Assembly: GCF_038039535.1 (NCBI RefSeq)
Contig: NZ_JBBPHP010000008.1
Location: forward strand, 62,001 to 126,000
Direction of reading: 5' to 3'
Length of the DNA stretch: 64,000 nt
Source: Catalinimonas sp038039535
GTDB lineage: Bacteria; Bacteroidota; Bacteroidia; Cytophagales; Cyclobacteriaceae
Both the position numbers and the translations under genes were made by a program. Below are positions 1 through 8,633 of this stretch, piece by piece (the first letter of the stretch is position 1; each line of letters starts with the position of its first letter). Under the pieces are notes generated by a model, which saw only the letters and a list, made by a program, of their open reading frames with translations, made no database searches and was not told the origin of the DNA.

Positions 1-124
1 TCCACAGAACAGTTATATGTTTAGGCTTCATTTTTATGTTTGTTGTAAGAGTCGCTACTCATGAATGTCTAGGCCAGGAACTATGTTAGCTTTGCCTAAA
101 AATAGGAGCAAAATAGTAGAATCA
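1..124. other. Left window edge, no gene seen
   Basis: Short stretch downstream of the first minus-strand gene. No convincing coding frame, hairpin or repeat is visible. The small open frames reaching into it are shadows of the neighbouring gene. Confidence 0.5.
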
Positions 125-1312
125 TTATTCCGGCGTTGCCTGAAGGTCACCACCTGGCGTAGTACTTTTATAAATACTTCCCGAGGCAGCATTTGTATTA
201 CCTTTCTCGCGAACGACCTGATAGTCTTCAAAGTTTTTACGAACACACTTGACCTCCCAGTCAAATTCGTAAGAACCGCTACCATTCATCAACTCCTGTA
301 CTATGATACCCTTCAAATCCTTGGTGGTAACTGCCAGCCCATTTGAGCTGGCAGATAATGGTGTAAGCAGTACAGTCATACTGCTTTCTACCGCCAGCAC
401 CCTATAATGTTCAGGAAGGTTAATGGTAGCTTTACCATTTACTAGTTTTGTGGTGCCACGCATGTACATTGCAGCTTCAGGGCCTTCTACACAGGCGTAG
501 ACAATTTCTTTAGAAGGGTCCAGCGGATGGTCTTCTACGAATGATTTTACATCAGCAAATATGCGTCCTTGACCCAACGAGTTTACTTCCATTCCAGCAC
601 GAGGTGGAACATCATTACTAGTACCGTTAAAAACATATACTCCGCCTCTATTTACTCCGTATTGGCGATTATCCGGGTCAAACACATCATAAGTTGATCC
701 TAGCCTAACGATAGGATGGTTATCAGCACCATCAAGGAAAATATATGCGTAACCATCTTGAGCGATATTAAACCTTCCTTTGTCTGAGTCAGGCTCAGAT
801 ATACTTCCGGTTTCATCATAGATTCTTATATAACTACTAAAACGTCCACTTCCTTGACTTGTAATTAAAGCGTTATCAAATAAAGTGATATTATCTTCCT
901 GCTGTATACTACTGGAAACTAATGCACTTCCATTCCATCGGGGAACAAAATTGTTGGCAATCGTCCCTACCTGTGGATCAGTTTCTGTGAATTCTCCTCC
1001 TCCTTTTAGCGCTTCCCATGCGGACCCATTGTAGAAATAAAATCCAGGTGTACTGTTAGTTTGGTAAATTAACAAGCCATTGGAAGGGCTTGGAATGTTA
1101 TTTCTTTGTGCAAGTGTCATGCGGGGGACAAGCACTCCCTGATCGGTAGACTGTACATCCAAAATCGCAGAAGCAGCTGGGTTAGCATTGCTTTCTTCGC
1201 TGATGACCACACTCTGCGCACTCAGTATCAAAGGAAAGAAAGTGAAAGTGAGAAATAAGTAAGTTAATCTTTTCCAATGATTAACGTTTCTATTTGAATC
1301 TATCCTTATCAT
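125..1312 (-). CDS. Secreted tail-fibre-like surface protein, function unknown
   Basis: Protein of 395 residues with an N-terminal hydrophobic signal segment ending near LILSAQ, so it is exported. Residues 45-100 carry the pattern common in Bacteroidota surface proteins, with ILDVQSTDQGVLVPRMT, SNGLLIYQT and a FYFYNGSAWEAL turn. The last 140 residues match a C-terminal region often seen in tail-fibre-like and collagen-like proteins: KSFVEDHPLDPSKEIVY, then CVEGPEAAMYMRGT and KLVNGKATINLPEHY. I recognise these motifs from related proteins; no enzymatic function is known. It is the last gene of a minus-strand run beginning at 4380, 44 nt after the preceding gene, and is probably co-transcribed. 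The ATG at 1312 fits the signal peptide. Confidence 0.7.
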   Translation of the reverse strand: MIRIDSNRNVNHWKRLTYLFLTFTFFPLILSAQSVVISEESNANPAASAILDVQSTDQGVLVPRMTLAQRNNIPSPSNGLLIYQTNSTPGFYFYNGSAWEALKGGGEFTETDPQVGTIANNFVPRWNGSALVSSSIQQEDNITLFDNALITSQGSGRFSSYIRIYDETGSISEPDSDKGRFNIAQDGYAYIFLDGADNHPIVRLGSTYDVFDPDNRQYGVNRGGVYVFNGTSNDVPPRAGMEVNSLGQGRIFADVKSFVEDHPLDPSKEIVYACVEGPEAAMYMRGTTKLVNGKATINLPEHYRVLAVESSMTVLLTPLSASSNGLAVTTKDLKGIIVQELMNGSGSYEFDWEVKCVRKNFEDYQVVREKGNTNAASGSIYKSTTPGGDLQATPE

Positions 1313-1356
1313 GGTTAAAGTATTATGAGGTATAGTGTTTATTAGTTTTTAAAAGC

Positions 1357-2541
1357 TTAGTTCCCACCAGAAGGCACTGTGGGTGTAATGTCAATTTTAG
1401 AAGAGTCTGTTTCTCCACCTCCTCCATTTCCACCACCACCGCCATTATCTTGACTGGATATAACTGCAATGATTCCTACAGCTGCAAGGGGTATTCCTAT
1501 CTTCAATGCCAGAGGAAAGCGAGACTTGATCCGGAATAGACCGCTCTCAGCTTTTCTATCGGTGGCCGGATCATATAAAGTTACACTGTAGTTCTTTCCA
1601 GGCTTTTGTTGAACCTTCCAGTTCCATTTCTGCCCATCCAGCCCACGACGGATATCCGCAATTTTATCATTTCCCTGGTAGAGGGTAAGCGTGGCATCAT
1701 TCAGCGGAGTATTCCAGTTGAAAGCTATATTTTCACCTTTCTTTATGCCAGCAGGTGGCCGAGAGGTAAAAGCTAATTGTGGTATTTTTTCTTCTGAAGA
1801 GGCTTCTTCTTCCTGCACCTGAGAAAGCACTGGTTCCTGCTTTTCTTGAACTGTATCGGTGGGAATGAGTACTTCTTCTTCAGTAATAGCTAAAGAATCC
1901 TGTCTATCTGAGGCGGCATTGTTTTCTGTTGCCTGAAGCTGAGGCTGAGTGCGATCGTAATTTACTCCGGCTATCCATACCTTCCATCTATCTTCAGTAA
2001 GGTCATACTCAGCTCGTAGTGTGGCTTTCCTTCTGATAGGTTTGTACTGGTAATTTTTATAACTGGCATGTTTACCCTTAAACTCACTATTGTAACTAGC
2101 TATAACGTAAATAAAGTCTTCCTCTTGCACCTCTGAGAATTCCAGCTCTGTGAAAAAAATGGTTTTTTCGTAATATTTTTGATATTGAAGCTTAAAATTA
2201 TTCAGATAAGTAGTTACGGGCAGCGCAGATACCTCTATATTATCCTGGGTCAGGTCAATAGGAGTGAGGTCATCCTCAATAATTACCTGATCATCGTAAA
2301 ATACCTGATTGAAAAGGCTGTCTTTTCTTGAATAACTGCTGACTATATAACGGTCAATTGCTCCCCTGCTTCGTGTGGGGTCAGAGATCAGCTGTAACAA
2401 CTCTTCAAATTCCTGGATTCTCAATCTCGCTCTCCTTACGATCTGGTTTTTATCAAATTCGGTGAGGGCTTGTGCTGAAAGGCCAGCATTGATAGCAAAA
2501 ATGCATAAGCATAAAATGATATATGTTTTTCTCCGCATCAT
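1357..2541 (-). CDS. Secreted/anchored protein of unknown function, Gly-rich tail
   Basis: 394 residues. An N-terminal signal peptide (ILCLCIFAINAGLSAQ) is followed by a helical then beta-rich region (about 25-200), an acidic low-complexity linker (about 205-255), an Ig-like beta domain (about 258-340), a hydrophobic segment (FPLALKIGIPLAAVGIIAVI, about 345-364) and a glycine/asparagine-rich tail. The hydrophobic segment near the end suggests membrane anchoring with a short tail, which is unusual. The start ATG shares one base with the stop of the upstream gene (TAATG), so translation is probably coupled. The helix around EFEELLQLISDP resembles AFGEYLRILSDA in the gene two positions upstream. 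I do not recognise a named family. Confidence 0.6.
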   Translation of the reverse strand: MMRRKTYIILCLCIFAINAGLSAQALTEFDKNQIVRRARLRIQEFEELLQLISDPTRSRGAIDRYIVSSYSRKDSLFNQVFYDDQVIIEDDLTPIDLTQDNIEVSALPVTTYLNNFKLQYQKYYEKTIFFTELEFSEVQEEDFIYVIASYNSEFKGKHASYKNYQYKPIRRKATLRAEYDLTEDRWKVWIAGVNYDRTQPQLQATENNAASDRQDSLAITEEEVLIPTDTVQEKQEPVLSQVQEEEASSEEKIPQLAFTSRPPAGIKKGENIAFNWNTPLNDATLTLYQGNDKIADIRRGLDGQKWNWKVQQKPGKNYSVTLYDPATDRKAESGLFRIKSRFPLALKIGIPLAAVGIIAVISSQDNGGGGGNGGGGETDSSKIDITPTVPSGGN

Positions 2542-3350
2542 TACTTTATGTATAGATGGTTGTATAAGTATTTTTCTTTTTCTTCTTCATTTGCCTGAAT
2601 TAATGCACGAATCAGCCATCCACTGATGGTATCAGTATTACTTTGTTCTATTTCTTCCACTCGGATAATCCAACGATCCAACTGTAGGAAATGGTAAGCA
2701 ATGTTCTTCACCCCTAAAAACTCTAAGTCACCCTGAGCAGCCATTTGTAACATCTGATTCATTAAATTTTCTTCAGGCTGTGTATGGTCATAATAATTTT
2801 TTGGGTTGGTAAACATCCTTCTCAGCTCCAGGAAGTTTGTTCCATGTCCATTAGGGGGTAATAAGGTGTTAAAATCAAAACTTCCGCAAAAGTCAATATC
2901 TGAAGCGTTCAAACTTCTGATTACCCAGTTTACTGTACCTTTTTTAGGATTTGTAACGGTAGACATTACTAATTCAAACGAGATCGCTTGTCCCTGGTAA
3001 TCAGCCGAACACTCCACGTTTGCATACCAGTTTCTATCATAGAAACTGAGGTAAGGAGGCTTACTGCTATATACTACATCTTCCAGAAACTGCTTGATCT
3101 GTTGTTGATCCCAATTTTTACTCTGTAGATCAAATAAACTAAGTACCAGATCTTTTCGGGAGACTTCAAGGTCGTACTGCTCCTTCAGGTATTTTTTCAC
3201 CAGGGTTGAGTCCGTATTATTGAATCTTTCAATAAACTCATCAATCTGCTTTACCTGCATTGCAAAATTTTCCCGGTCGTACTGCTGTATCATTCCCTGC
3301 CCCAGCGCTACATTGGCAAAAACAATCAATATAAGCATCGTTCTAATCAT
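2541..3350 (-). CDS. Secreted protein of unknown function, middle gene of coupled triplet
   Basis: 269 residues with a short signal peptide (MLILIVFANVALGQG). The mature part begins with a charged helix (YDRENFAMQVKQIDEFIERF), passes through a second helical stretch and then alternating beta segments around YLSFYDRNWYANVECSADY and GTVNWVIRSLNAS. The order helix, helix, beta sheet is the same as in both neighbours. It overlaps the upstream gene by 8 nt and the downstream gene by 1 nt, so the three reading frames form one translational block. No catalytic motif is visible and no family is recognised. Export to the periplasm or envelope is inferred from the signal peptide. Confidence 0.6.
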   Translation of the reverse strand: MIRTMLILIVFANVALGQGMIQQYDRENFAMQVKQIDEFIERFNNTDSTLVKKYLKEQYDLEVSRKDLVLSLFDLQSKNWDQQQIKQFLEDVVYSSKPPYLSFYDRNWYANVECSADYQGQAISFELVMSTVTNPKKGTVNWVIRSLNASDIDFCGSFDFNTLLPPNGHGTNFLELRRMFTNPKNYYDHTQPEENLMNQMLQMAAQGDLEFLGVKNIAYHFLQLDRWIIRVEEIEQSNTDTISGWLIRALIQANEEEKEKYLYNHLYIK

Positions 3351-4380
3351 TGGATGTGCTTTTTACTCCTATGTCTGAAAGGAAAACATCCCATTTACTG
3401 ATCTCTTTACCATCTATGATTTGTTTAAGAGGCTTAACGACTATATCAATATTTTTTTGAGTGACATCCTGATATACCAAAATATTGTCGCTGTTATAAC
3501 CTTTAAAAATCTGTTCAACAGTAATAATCCCATGATATTCGCCATCATCCCCTTTTTTAATTTGATTCACATAGGCTACCTGATTCCAGAGCAGCTCTAC
3601 CCGTGCATAAGAAAGTGCTCTGATGTGATTCAGATACTCGCCAATCTTATAAAATTTTAGTTCCTCACGATTAAGACTTGAGACTTCAACCAAACGTTCC
3701 TCATCATAAAAAAGCTTTAAAGCTTCAGTTACAGCATCAAATTGATCCAGTTCATCCATACTGGCATCTGATAAAATGCGCAGGTATTCACCAAAAGCAC
3801 GAGTTTTGGTGAGGGCTCGTCTGGCAAAGTAGTCTTGTTCTTCGGCCGTAAGCTCAATGGTAGTAGAAGGCTCTCTACTGGAGAAGGAGTTCAGGTCTTT
3901 TATTTCTGCTAAACAGCGGTTGGCGATAATGGGGTCGGAGATCATCTTGTGAAGTCCGTTTTTGTAAATGATTAATGCTACCTCAGAAGCTTCCAGTAAA
4001 AAATACCTACCATTAAAATAATCCTGAAACCCAATCTTATTGTTGATAATCTCTACTTTCTCGGCAGCAAATATTTCTTTTTTCAGGGTAATGATTTTAT
4101 GATAATTCTGGCCGCTATTTTTTATCCATCGGTATTGGTCATCAGTTGAATTAATGGTTAACACATCACCATTTGCTTTGATGCCAAGGGCTAAATCTGC
4201 CAGGTTGATATTTTCATTATCTAATGTAAGGTAGGAATCATTGATACTCTTAATAGCACCTTCTATTTTTGTCCCCTCTTTTGTATAGACAATATCATGG
4301 TTAGTCTGACCAAAAGTCAAAGAAGAGATGAATTGTACGGTTAAAATAAATTTGCACAATTTCCTGAGTTTAATTAGCAT
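3343..4380 (-). CDS. Secreted protein of unknown function, first gene of coupled triplet
   Basis: 345 residues. A signal peptide ends near LTFGQ. The first half holds two short beta modules of a type common in Bacteroidota secreted proteins: one around TKEGTKIEGAIKSIN with LADLALGIKANG, and one ending EVALIIYKNGLHKM. The second half (about 175-340) is helical then beta, and contains AFGEYLRILSDA and a YLNHIRALSYARVEL helix similar in layout to the gene ending at 1357. It is the first gene of the minus-strand run 4380-125; its 3' end overlaps the next gene by 8 nt. No enzyme motif is visible and function is unknown. Confidence 0.6.
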   Translation of the reverse strand: MLIKLRKLCKFILTVQFISSLTFGQTNHDIVYTKEGTKIEGAIKSINDSYLTLDNENINLADLALGIKANGDVLTINSTDDQYRWIKNSGQNYHKIITLKKEIFAAEKVEIINNKIGFQDYFNGRYFLLEASEVALIIYKNGLHKMISDPIIANRCLAEIKDLNSFSSREPSTTIELTAEEQDYFARRALTKTRAFGEYLRILSDASMDELDQFDAVTEALKLFYDEERLVEVSSLNREELKFYKIGEYLNHIRALSYARVELLWNQVAYVNQIKKGDDGEYHGIITVEQIFKGYNSDNILVYQDVTQKNIDIVVKPLKQIIDGKEISKWDVFLSDIGVKSTSND

Positions 4381-4864
4381 GTCATAGAAGGTATGCTTTT
4401 GTGTAAGGTTAAGCCATATAATTAACTAAAAAGGAAATTTTATTCATAGGAAATTTAAAATTAATATTGATTAGATAGACTTATTCCTGCTTAAATTTCT
4501 TATTGTCAAAAAGTCAATACCCACTAGTGAGTATTTTTATGCTGTTGCCTTCTATTTAATATTTTTGAAGTAATTTTTAGGTATGAATGTAGGATATGAT
4601 TTTTTTAATAAAAGGAAAAATATATGTAATATTAACAAAGCTGTTGCGGTATGTTTTAAATAATTATAGATTTGTTTACATTTATGGTTTTTTTGCAAGA
4701 AAATTTTTTGCTCTTTATATTAATGTGTACTATTTTCGCTTAAATCCAAGCTTTTTTTAGACTAGAACTAGTGGGCTGTCTTATTTTATCATATAAATTT
4801 ACAGCTCATATTAAGGTATTTTTCAGTTCTGAAATAAAGTCTGTTAAATACTATTGAATACTAA

Positions 4865-4904
4865 AAAATAAAAAAAAGCGGTACAGAAAACTCCGTACCG
4901 CTTT
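4865..4904 (-). terminator. Intrinsic terminator of the LytTR/kinase operon
   Basis: A 10-bp perfect stem, AAAGCGGTAC (4875-4884) with GTACCGCTTT (4895-4904), has a 10-nt loop. On the minus strand it is followed by a U-rich run (4863-4877 read in reverse). The orientation fits the response regulator gene ending at 5145, giving a 3' untranslated stretch of about 240 nt. Confidence 0.75.
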
Positions 4905-5091
4905 CGCTAGCCTCATGTAAACCTCATTAGAAGAGCTTAGATGTGAAAAAATATCAATTACCTAGTTTAAAAAATTAAGCTCAACTATTAACCTTTACTT
5001 CACCCTTATATAGTCAAACTTGTTGCCAGCGTGCCAAAACCCTCTAAAAGGGCTAATCTGCACAAAGTGTATGAACTTTATTCTACATCGG

Positions 5092-5110
5092 CTGGGTAAT
5101 TATTACCCAG
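5092..5110. promoter_or_regulatory. Perfect 19-nt palindrome downstream of response regulator
   Basis: CTGGGTAATTATTACCCAG is fully self-complementary around the central base. It lies 34 nt past the response regulator stop. With almost no loop and no U-run it is a poor terminator; a dimeric protein site or an mRNA 3'-end structure are alternatives. Role unknown. Confidence 0.35.
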
Positions 5111-5144
5111 TGTGGAAAACCTGCTGGCTCTGTTAGGGTAAAAC

Positions 5145-5906
5145 TTATTGGTCAAGCCATGCCTTGAATCCTGCCACCCTTTCCCTGCTTACCAGTATGT
5201 CTTTGTCATCTGATTGCTTAAGTATCAACCTTAAGCGACTACTGGAGTAAGTGACAATATCTGCTATGGCTTGTACACTGACAATATATTTTCGACTAAT
5301 TCTAAAGAATACTTTGGGATTAAGGCTGTTTTCCAACTGATCCAAGGAGTAATCAATAATGTAATGCCTTCCGTCAATGGTGTACGTATAAGTCATCTTT
5401 TCCCGACTACAGAAATAATGAACGTCTTTTACATCAATTGCTTTGATATGTTCCCCTACCTTTACCACGAAACGACTTTTGTATTCCTGTGTCAGCGCTT
5501 TCATGGTTTGTTGAATCTGGCGAAAGTCAATCTGGGCAGATGGCTGAGGAGAATAATGATGCTTAAACTTTGCTAGAGCATCTTTTAACTCTTCTAAAGC
5601 TATCGGTTTAAGCAGATAATCTACACTGTTTACCTTAAATGCTTTGATTGCATACTGATCGTAGGCAGTGGTGAATACGACAGGAACACTGAGGGCATAC
5701 TGCTCAAAAATATCAAAACTCAGTCCGTCTGCTAACTGGATGTCCATAAAGACCAGGTCTGGATTTGGCTGTTCTTTCAACCAATGAACTGATAATTTTA
5801 CGGTGTCTAATACATCCAGAATTTCAGCCCTGGCATCAAGTTGTTGTATTAGCGAAATTAACCGTTTGGCAGCTGCTTTCTCGTCTTCAATGATCAGTAT
5901 TTTCAT
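5145..5906 (-). CDS. LytTR-family response regulator
   Basis: 253 residues. The receiver domain (1-120) shows the acidic pocket (E7, D8), the phospho-acceptor Asp55 in LVFMD, T79/T80 and Lys100 in the DYLLKP motif. The C-terminal LytTR DNA-binding domain (about 140-250) contains FVVKVGEHIKAIDVKDV and a FFRISRKYIVS stretch typical of this family. Known members bind direct repeats upstream of target promoters after phosphorylation by LytS-type kinases. Its ATG overlaps the kinase stop by 4 nt (ATGA), so the two are translationally coupled and form a cognate pair. The target genes cannot be read from the sequence. Confidence 0.93.
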   Translation of the reverse strand: MKILIIEDEKAAAKRLISLIQQLDARAEILDVLDTVKLSVHWLKEQPNPDLVFMDIQLADGLSFDIFEQYALSVPVVFTTAYDQYAIKAFKVNSVDYLLKPIALEELKDALAKFKHHYSPQPSAQIDFRQIQQTMKALTQEYKSRFVVKVGEHIKAIDVKDVHYFCSREKMTYTYTIDGRHYIIDYSLDQLENSLNPKVFFRISRKYIVSVQAIADIVTYSSSRLRLILKQSDDKDILVSRERVAGFKAWLDQ

Positions 5907-6961
5907 ATCTCTGAAAATTTGAGGAGAGGTAGTTTTACTGTAAAATATAGCTCTTCTTCCAGCACTTCAATAGGACGTCCGCTTAGATGTTCGTAACGCG
6001 ACTTGATATTTTGCAAGCCCAATCCTAAAGAGTATTCATGCTGCTGCTTCCTCTGTAAATTATTTTTTACTATGACATAATCAGATGTGCTTTTAATACA
6101 GATGTGCAAAGGATACTCCCTGGATATTTCATTATGTTTGATGGCGTTTTCAAATAACATCTGCAAGGAAAGGGGAGGGATCATAAGGTTTTTATCTTCA
6201 GCTAGTTGCATATCAATCCTGAGGTTGTCTTCAAAACGGATTTGGTGCAAAAAAATGCAGGAGCGAACAAAGGCTACTTCTTCACTCAAAGGGACTACCT
6301 CTTTGTCCTGGGTATCCAATACGTATCGGTAGATCTCTGAAAGCTTATGAATAAAGCGTGCTGCCTGATCCTGGTCTTCATAAACCAGGTTGCTTAAAGC
6401 ATTCAGACTATTAAAAAGAAAATGAGGGTTGATCTGATTTTTTAAAGATTCATATTGAGAAGCGATATGTGCTCTTTTAAGTTGTTCTGATTCTATTACG
6501 CTCTGACGCCATCCCATCAGGAATCCGCGGCTGGTAAGGAATATTGTGATGACTACCGCTATGCCTAATGGAATGTAAGTGTATGATACATACTCAGCCC
6601 AGGTGACGCTGGAAGCACTTTCCCTGAAGCGTATATTGACGAACAGATAGATGGTGATTAGAGAAAACAAAAATGAATAGAATAATAATACTATCACATT
6701 GATTATCAGTCTCTTTACCGGAAAGTGTATCCAACTAAAGTGTTTGTCCAAAACATTATTTAGGCGCTCATTACCTAAACCTAGACCTAATGTAAGAATA
6801 AAGGAGTATAGAATATCATCCCAGCTATCAATGAGTGTTTCTAAAGAAAAAAACTTTTCAGGAGCCAAGAAAAATACAATGAGAATGGCTATGGCCAGGT
6901 TAATTCCAAGTTCTCTTGCAAGCTTACGAAAACGGAGCTGTGGAAAATTTATGCTGTACAT
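5903..6961 (-). CDS. LytS-type sensor histidine kinase (His_kinase family)
   Basis: I place the start at the ATG at 6961 (352 residues). A 40-residue longer frame would begin at 7081, but its first codons lie inside the terminator of the upstream gene. Four hydrophobic segments occupy about residues 10-165. The His_kinase domain follows, with the phospho-acceptor motif NPHFLFNSLNALSNL and then a GHKL ATPase domain (LFENAIKHN, LGLGLQNIKSR). No periplasmic sensor domain is evident, so any signal is probably sensed in the membrane. The last 4 nt overlap the response regulator start. Cognate pairing with the LytTR regulator follows from this coupling and from family knowledge. Confidence 0.92.
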   Translation of the reverse strand: MYSINFPQLRFRKLARELGINLAIAILIVFFLAPEKFFSLETLIDSWDDILYSFILTLGLGLGNERLNNVLDKHFSWIHFPVKRLIINVIVLLFYSFLFSLITIYLFVNIRFRESASSVTWAEYVSYTYIPLGIAVVITIFLTSRGFLMGWRQSVIESEQLKRAHIASQYESLKNQINPHFLFNSLNALSNLVYEDQDQAARFIHKLSEIYRYVLDTQDKEVVPLSEEVAFVRSCIFLHQIRFEDNLRIDMQLAEDKNLMIPPLSLQMLFENAIKHNEISREYPLHICIKSTSDYVIVKNNLQRKQQHEYSLGLGLQNIKSRYEHLSGRPIEVLEEELYFTVKLPLLKFSEI

Positions 6962-7064
6962 ATATTTCAAGGTTTCCAAAGATGAGGCCTTTGTCACAGG
7001 TAAGCTAAGAAAAATTGCCGAATCGTTGAAAAGCCAGGATGAGTCGTAAATAGAGGGCTTGAAA

Positions 7065-7094
7065 AGCAAAAAGCCCGGCAATTACCAGGCTTTT
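7065..7094 (-). terminator. Intrinsic terminator after the beta-sandwich gene
   Basis: The stem is AAAAGCC (7069-7075) with GGCTTTT (7088-7094), extendable by three positions with one mismatch. On the minus strand a TTTTTGCTTTTC run follows. It closes the gene ending at 7119 and separates it from the kinase. Confidence 0.7.
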
Positions 7095-7118
7095 CAATCT
7101 TACAAAAACTACTTGCTA

Positions 7119-7754
7119 CTAAAATAAGCTGATCTCCTGAGTATATTCAAAACCATCACCTGCTACGCTTAGCACATAGTTATCTTTCGGTAATCGGTTG
7201 AGGTTTAATCGGTGAGCATATTTACCTTCAGGAGCAATTTGTTTCTGATAGGCAACTTCTCCCTTCTGATTTTTTAGCGTGATATCCATCGCCTTGGCAA
7301 AACGGTTTTCTATCAACAAATCAACTTTGCTGCCTTCACGAACTTTCACAAAAGGTTTAAAGCCTTTACTGGCATACTTGTCTTCCATGAGTTTGATACT
7401 ACCATTTTCATTTACCTCAAATGTTTCGCTCTGGGTGTATGTTCCGCTCTGGAGTAGTACTTTATAGTTCCCGGCAGGCAATTGAGAGAAGTCAAACTTC
7501 TTGGCATAGGCTGCACCATTGAAATTTTCTTTATAGACAAGCTTACCTGCTGCGTTCAGCACTTTAAGGCTTGCTGAATGTGTCTCGGGCAGGTTCCATA
7601 CTTTTACAATGGCTTTTTTACCTGATTCAATAGCCTGAAGTTGAATCTGCGCTTCATCAAAAGGGTTGGTAAATGCTGAACTAGTCATAGTTACAATGGC
7701 TACCAATGCCAAGATACTAAGCGTTCTAATTGGTCTTACAATACTGACTGACAT
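7119..7754 (-). CDS. Secreted beta-sandwich protein, function unknown
   Basis: The start is set to the ATG at 7754 (211 residues); the longer frame uses TTG inside a palindrome. A signal peptide runs to about ALVAIVTMTSSAF. The mature part contains two repeats of a small all-beta module: first VLNAAGKLVYKENFNG followed by FDFSQLPAGNYKVLL, then ITLKNQKGEVAYQKQI followed by LNLNRLPKDNYVLSV. This pattern (glycine-rich turn, then LPxGxYxL) is that of C-terminal beta-sandwiches found in many exported Bacteroidota proteins, including DUF3244-like proteins. It is monocistronic, with its own terminator. The ligand or role is unknown. Confidence 0.7.
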   Translation of the reverse strand: MSVSIVRPIRTLSILALVAIVTMTSSAFTNPFDEAQIQLQAIESGKKAIVKVWNLPETHSASLKVLNAAGKLVYKENFNGAAYAKKFDFSQLPAGNYKVLLQSGTYTQSETFEVNENGSIKLMEDKYASKGFKPFVKVREGSKVDLLIENRFAKAMDITLKNQKGEVAYQKQIAPEGKYAHRLNLNRLPKDNYVLSVAGDGFEYTQEISLF

Positions 7755-7782
7755 AATCTGATTTTTGGTTAATGTTATCTTC

Positions 7783-7799
7783 ACCAAATAATATTTGGT
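7783..7799. promoter_or_regulatory. 17-nt perfect palindrome, possible operator
   Basis: ACCAAATAATATTTGGT is fully symmetric about the central A. It ends 29 nt before the ATG at 7754, where an operator or the start of the transcript would be expected. No TAnnTTTG box was found close by. Operator function is inference from symmetry and position. Confidence 0.4.
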
Positions 7800-7974
7800 A
7801 ATCAGAATTACGCGTCTGTTGCGGAATAGTTATATAATAATCATTTATCAATTTAATGTTAATATGTATTTTTTAAATAATTATATTTTAAACTAAATCC
7901 TCAGCATTGTATTCGGCGCTTTATTCGCAATTTTTTAAGAAACAGAATAAAATTTTGCAAACATTTTTATTCTT

Positions 7975-8622
7975 TTATTTCTTATGTGCATCTGTGTTGG
8001 CACATTGCTGTTGTATATTTTCCGCTGTGTTTTTTCCCCAGTTTGGCCACAAAGCATCAGAAGGTTGAGTTTTCTCAAACAAGAGGACCGCCTGATCAAC
8101 CATCTGGCAAGCTTCCTGAGTATCACTTTTAAAAAACTGAGCAGTGCCGTACTGCATCTGAGCCAGCAGCATAAGCGCCCGTGGATTTTTGGGGTTCATC
8201 TGTACTGCTTCTGATAATGTTTGTATCGCCTGAGGTGCCAGTTGCGGACCGCGATTAGCCGGATCAAGCGCAACTCTTATCGTGTAAAGGTACCCCTGTA
8301 AAGCCACTACTTCAGATTTTTCATGCTCCTGAGCCGCGATCTTATCCAAATGAGCCTGTGCGAGATCCAGTTGTTCATCAGAACCTTCCATGGCTCCCAG
8401 GTTAATTCTTGCGTAAGCAGCATAGTAGGCAGGTAACCATTGATTACTTTCAGTAGCAGCAATCCGTTCAAAAAAATTGGCTGAGCGATTCATAGCTTCC
8501 GGACTGTCGGCGTTTTCAAGTTCAGCAATACCTTTTTTCATAGCTTCTTGATAGCCATTTTCTGCTTTGAGACAAAGAGAAAAAGCAAGCATTGTACCGA
8601 TAATGAGAGTGAACAGTTTCAT
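7975..8622 (-). CDS. Exported TPR-like protein
   Basis: 215 residues with a signal peptide (FTLIIGTMLAFSLCLKA). The mature protein is all-helical, with tetratricopeptide-like pairs. The best is AIQTLSEAVQMNPKNPRALML around residues 135-155; others include AMKKGIAELENA and LPAYYAAYARINLGAM. TPR proteins act as interaction scaffolds. It is the last gene of a three-gene minus-strand operon, 11 nt after the DUF2141 gene, behind a TonB-dependent receptor. This trio recurs in Bacteroidota as far as I know, suggesting a periplasmic partner of the receptor, but the substrate is unknown. Confidence 0.8.
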   Translation of the reverse strand: MKLFTLIIGTMLAFSLCLKAENGYQEAMKKGIAELENADSPEAMNRSANFFERIAATESNQWLPAYYAAYARINLGAMEGSDEQLDLAQAHLDKIAAQEHEKSEVVALQGYLYTIRVALDPANRGPQLAPQAIQTLSEAVQMNPKNPRALMLLAQMQYGTAQFFKSDTQEACQMVDQAVLLFEKTQPSDALWPNWGKNTAENIQQQCANTDAHKK

Positions 8623-8633
8623 AAGTATTAATT

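Larger units (their letters stand above)
4381..5144. other. 764-nt AT-rich gap between two minus-strand operons
   Basis: No coding frame is supportable. It contains a near-perfect 20-nt palindrome at 4516-4535 (one mismatched pair), the intrinsic terminator at 4865-4904 and a perfect 19-nt palindrome at 5092-5110. The promoter of the operon starting at 4380 should lie in the left part, but I could not find a clean TAnnTTTG box. Confidence 0.5.

Noticed and set aside
5962..7081. Longer N-terminus for the sensor kinase starting at 7081
   Set aside because: The extra 40 codons overlap the terminator of the upstream gene; the ATG at 6961 fits the first membrane helix better.
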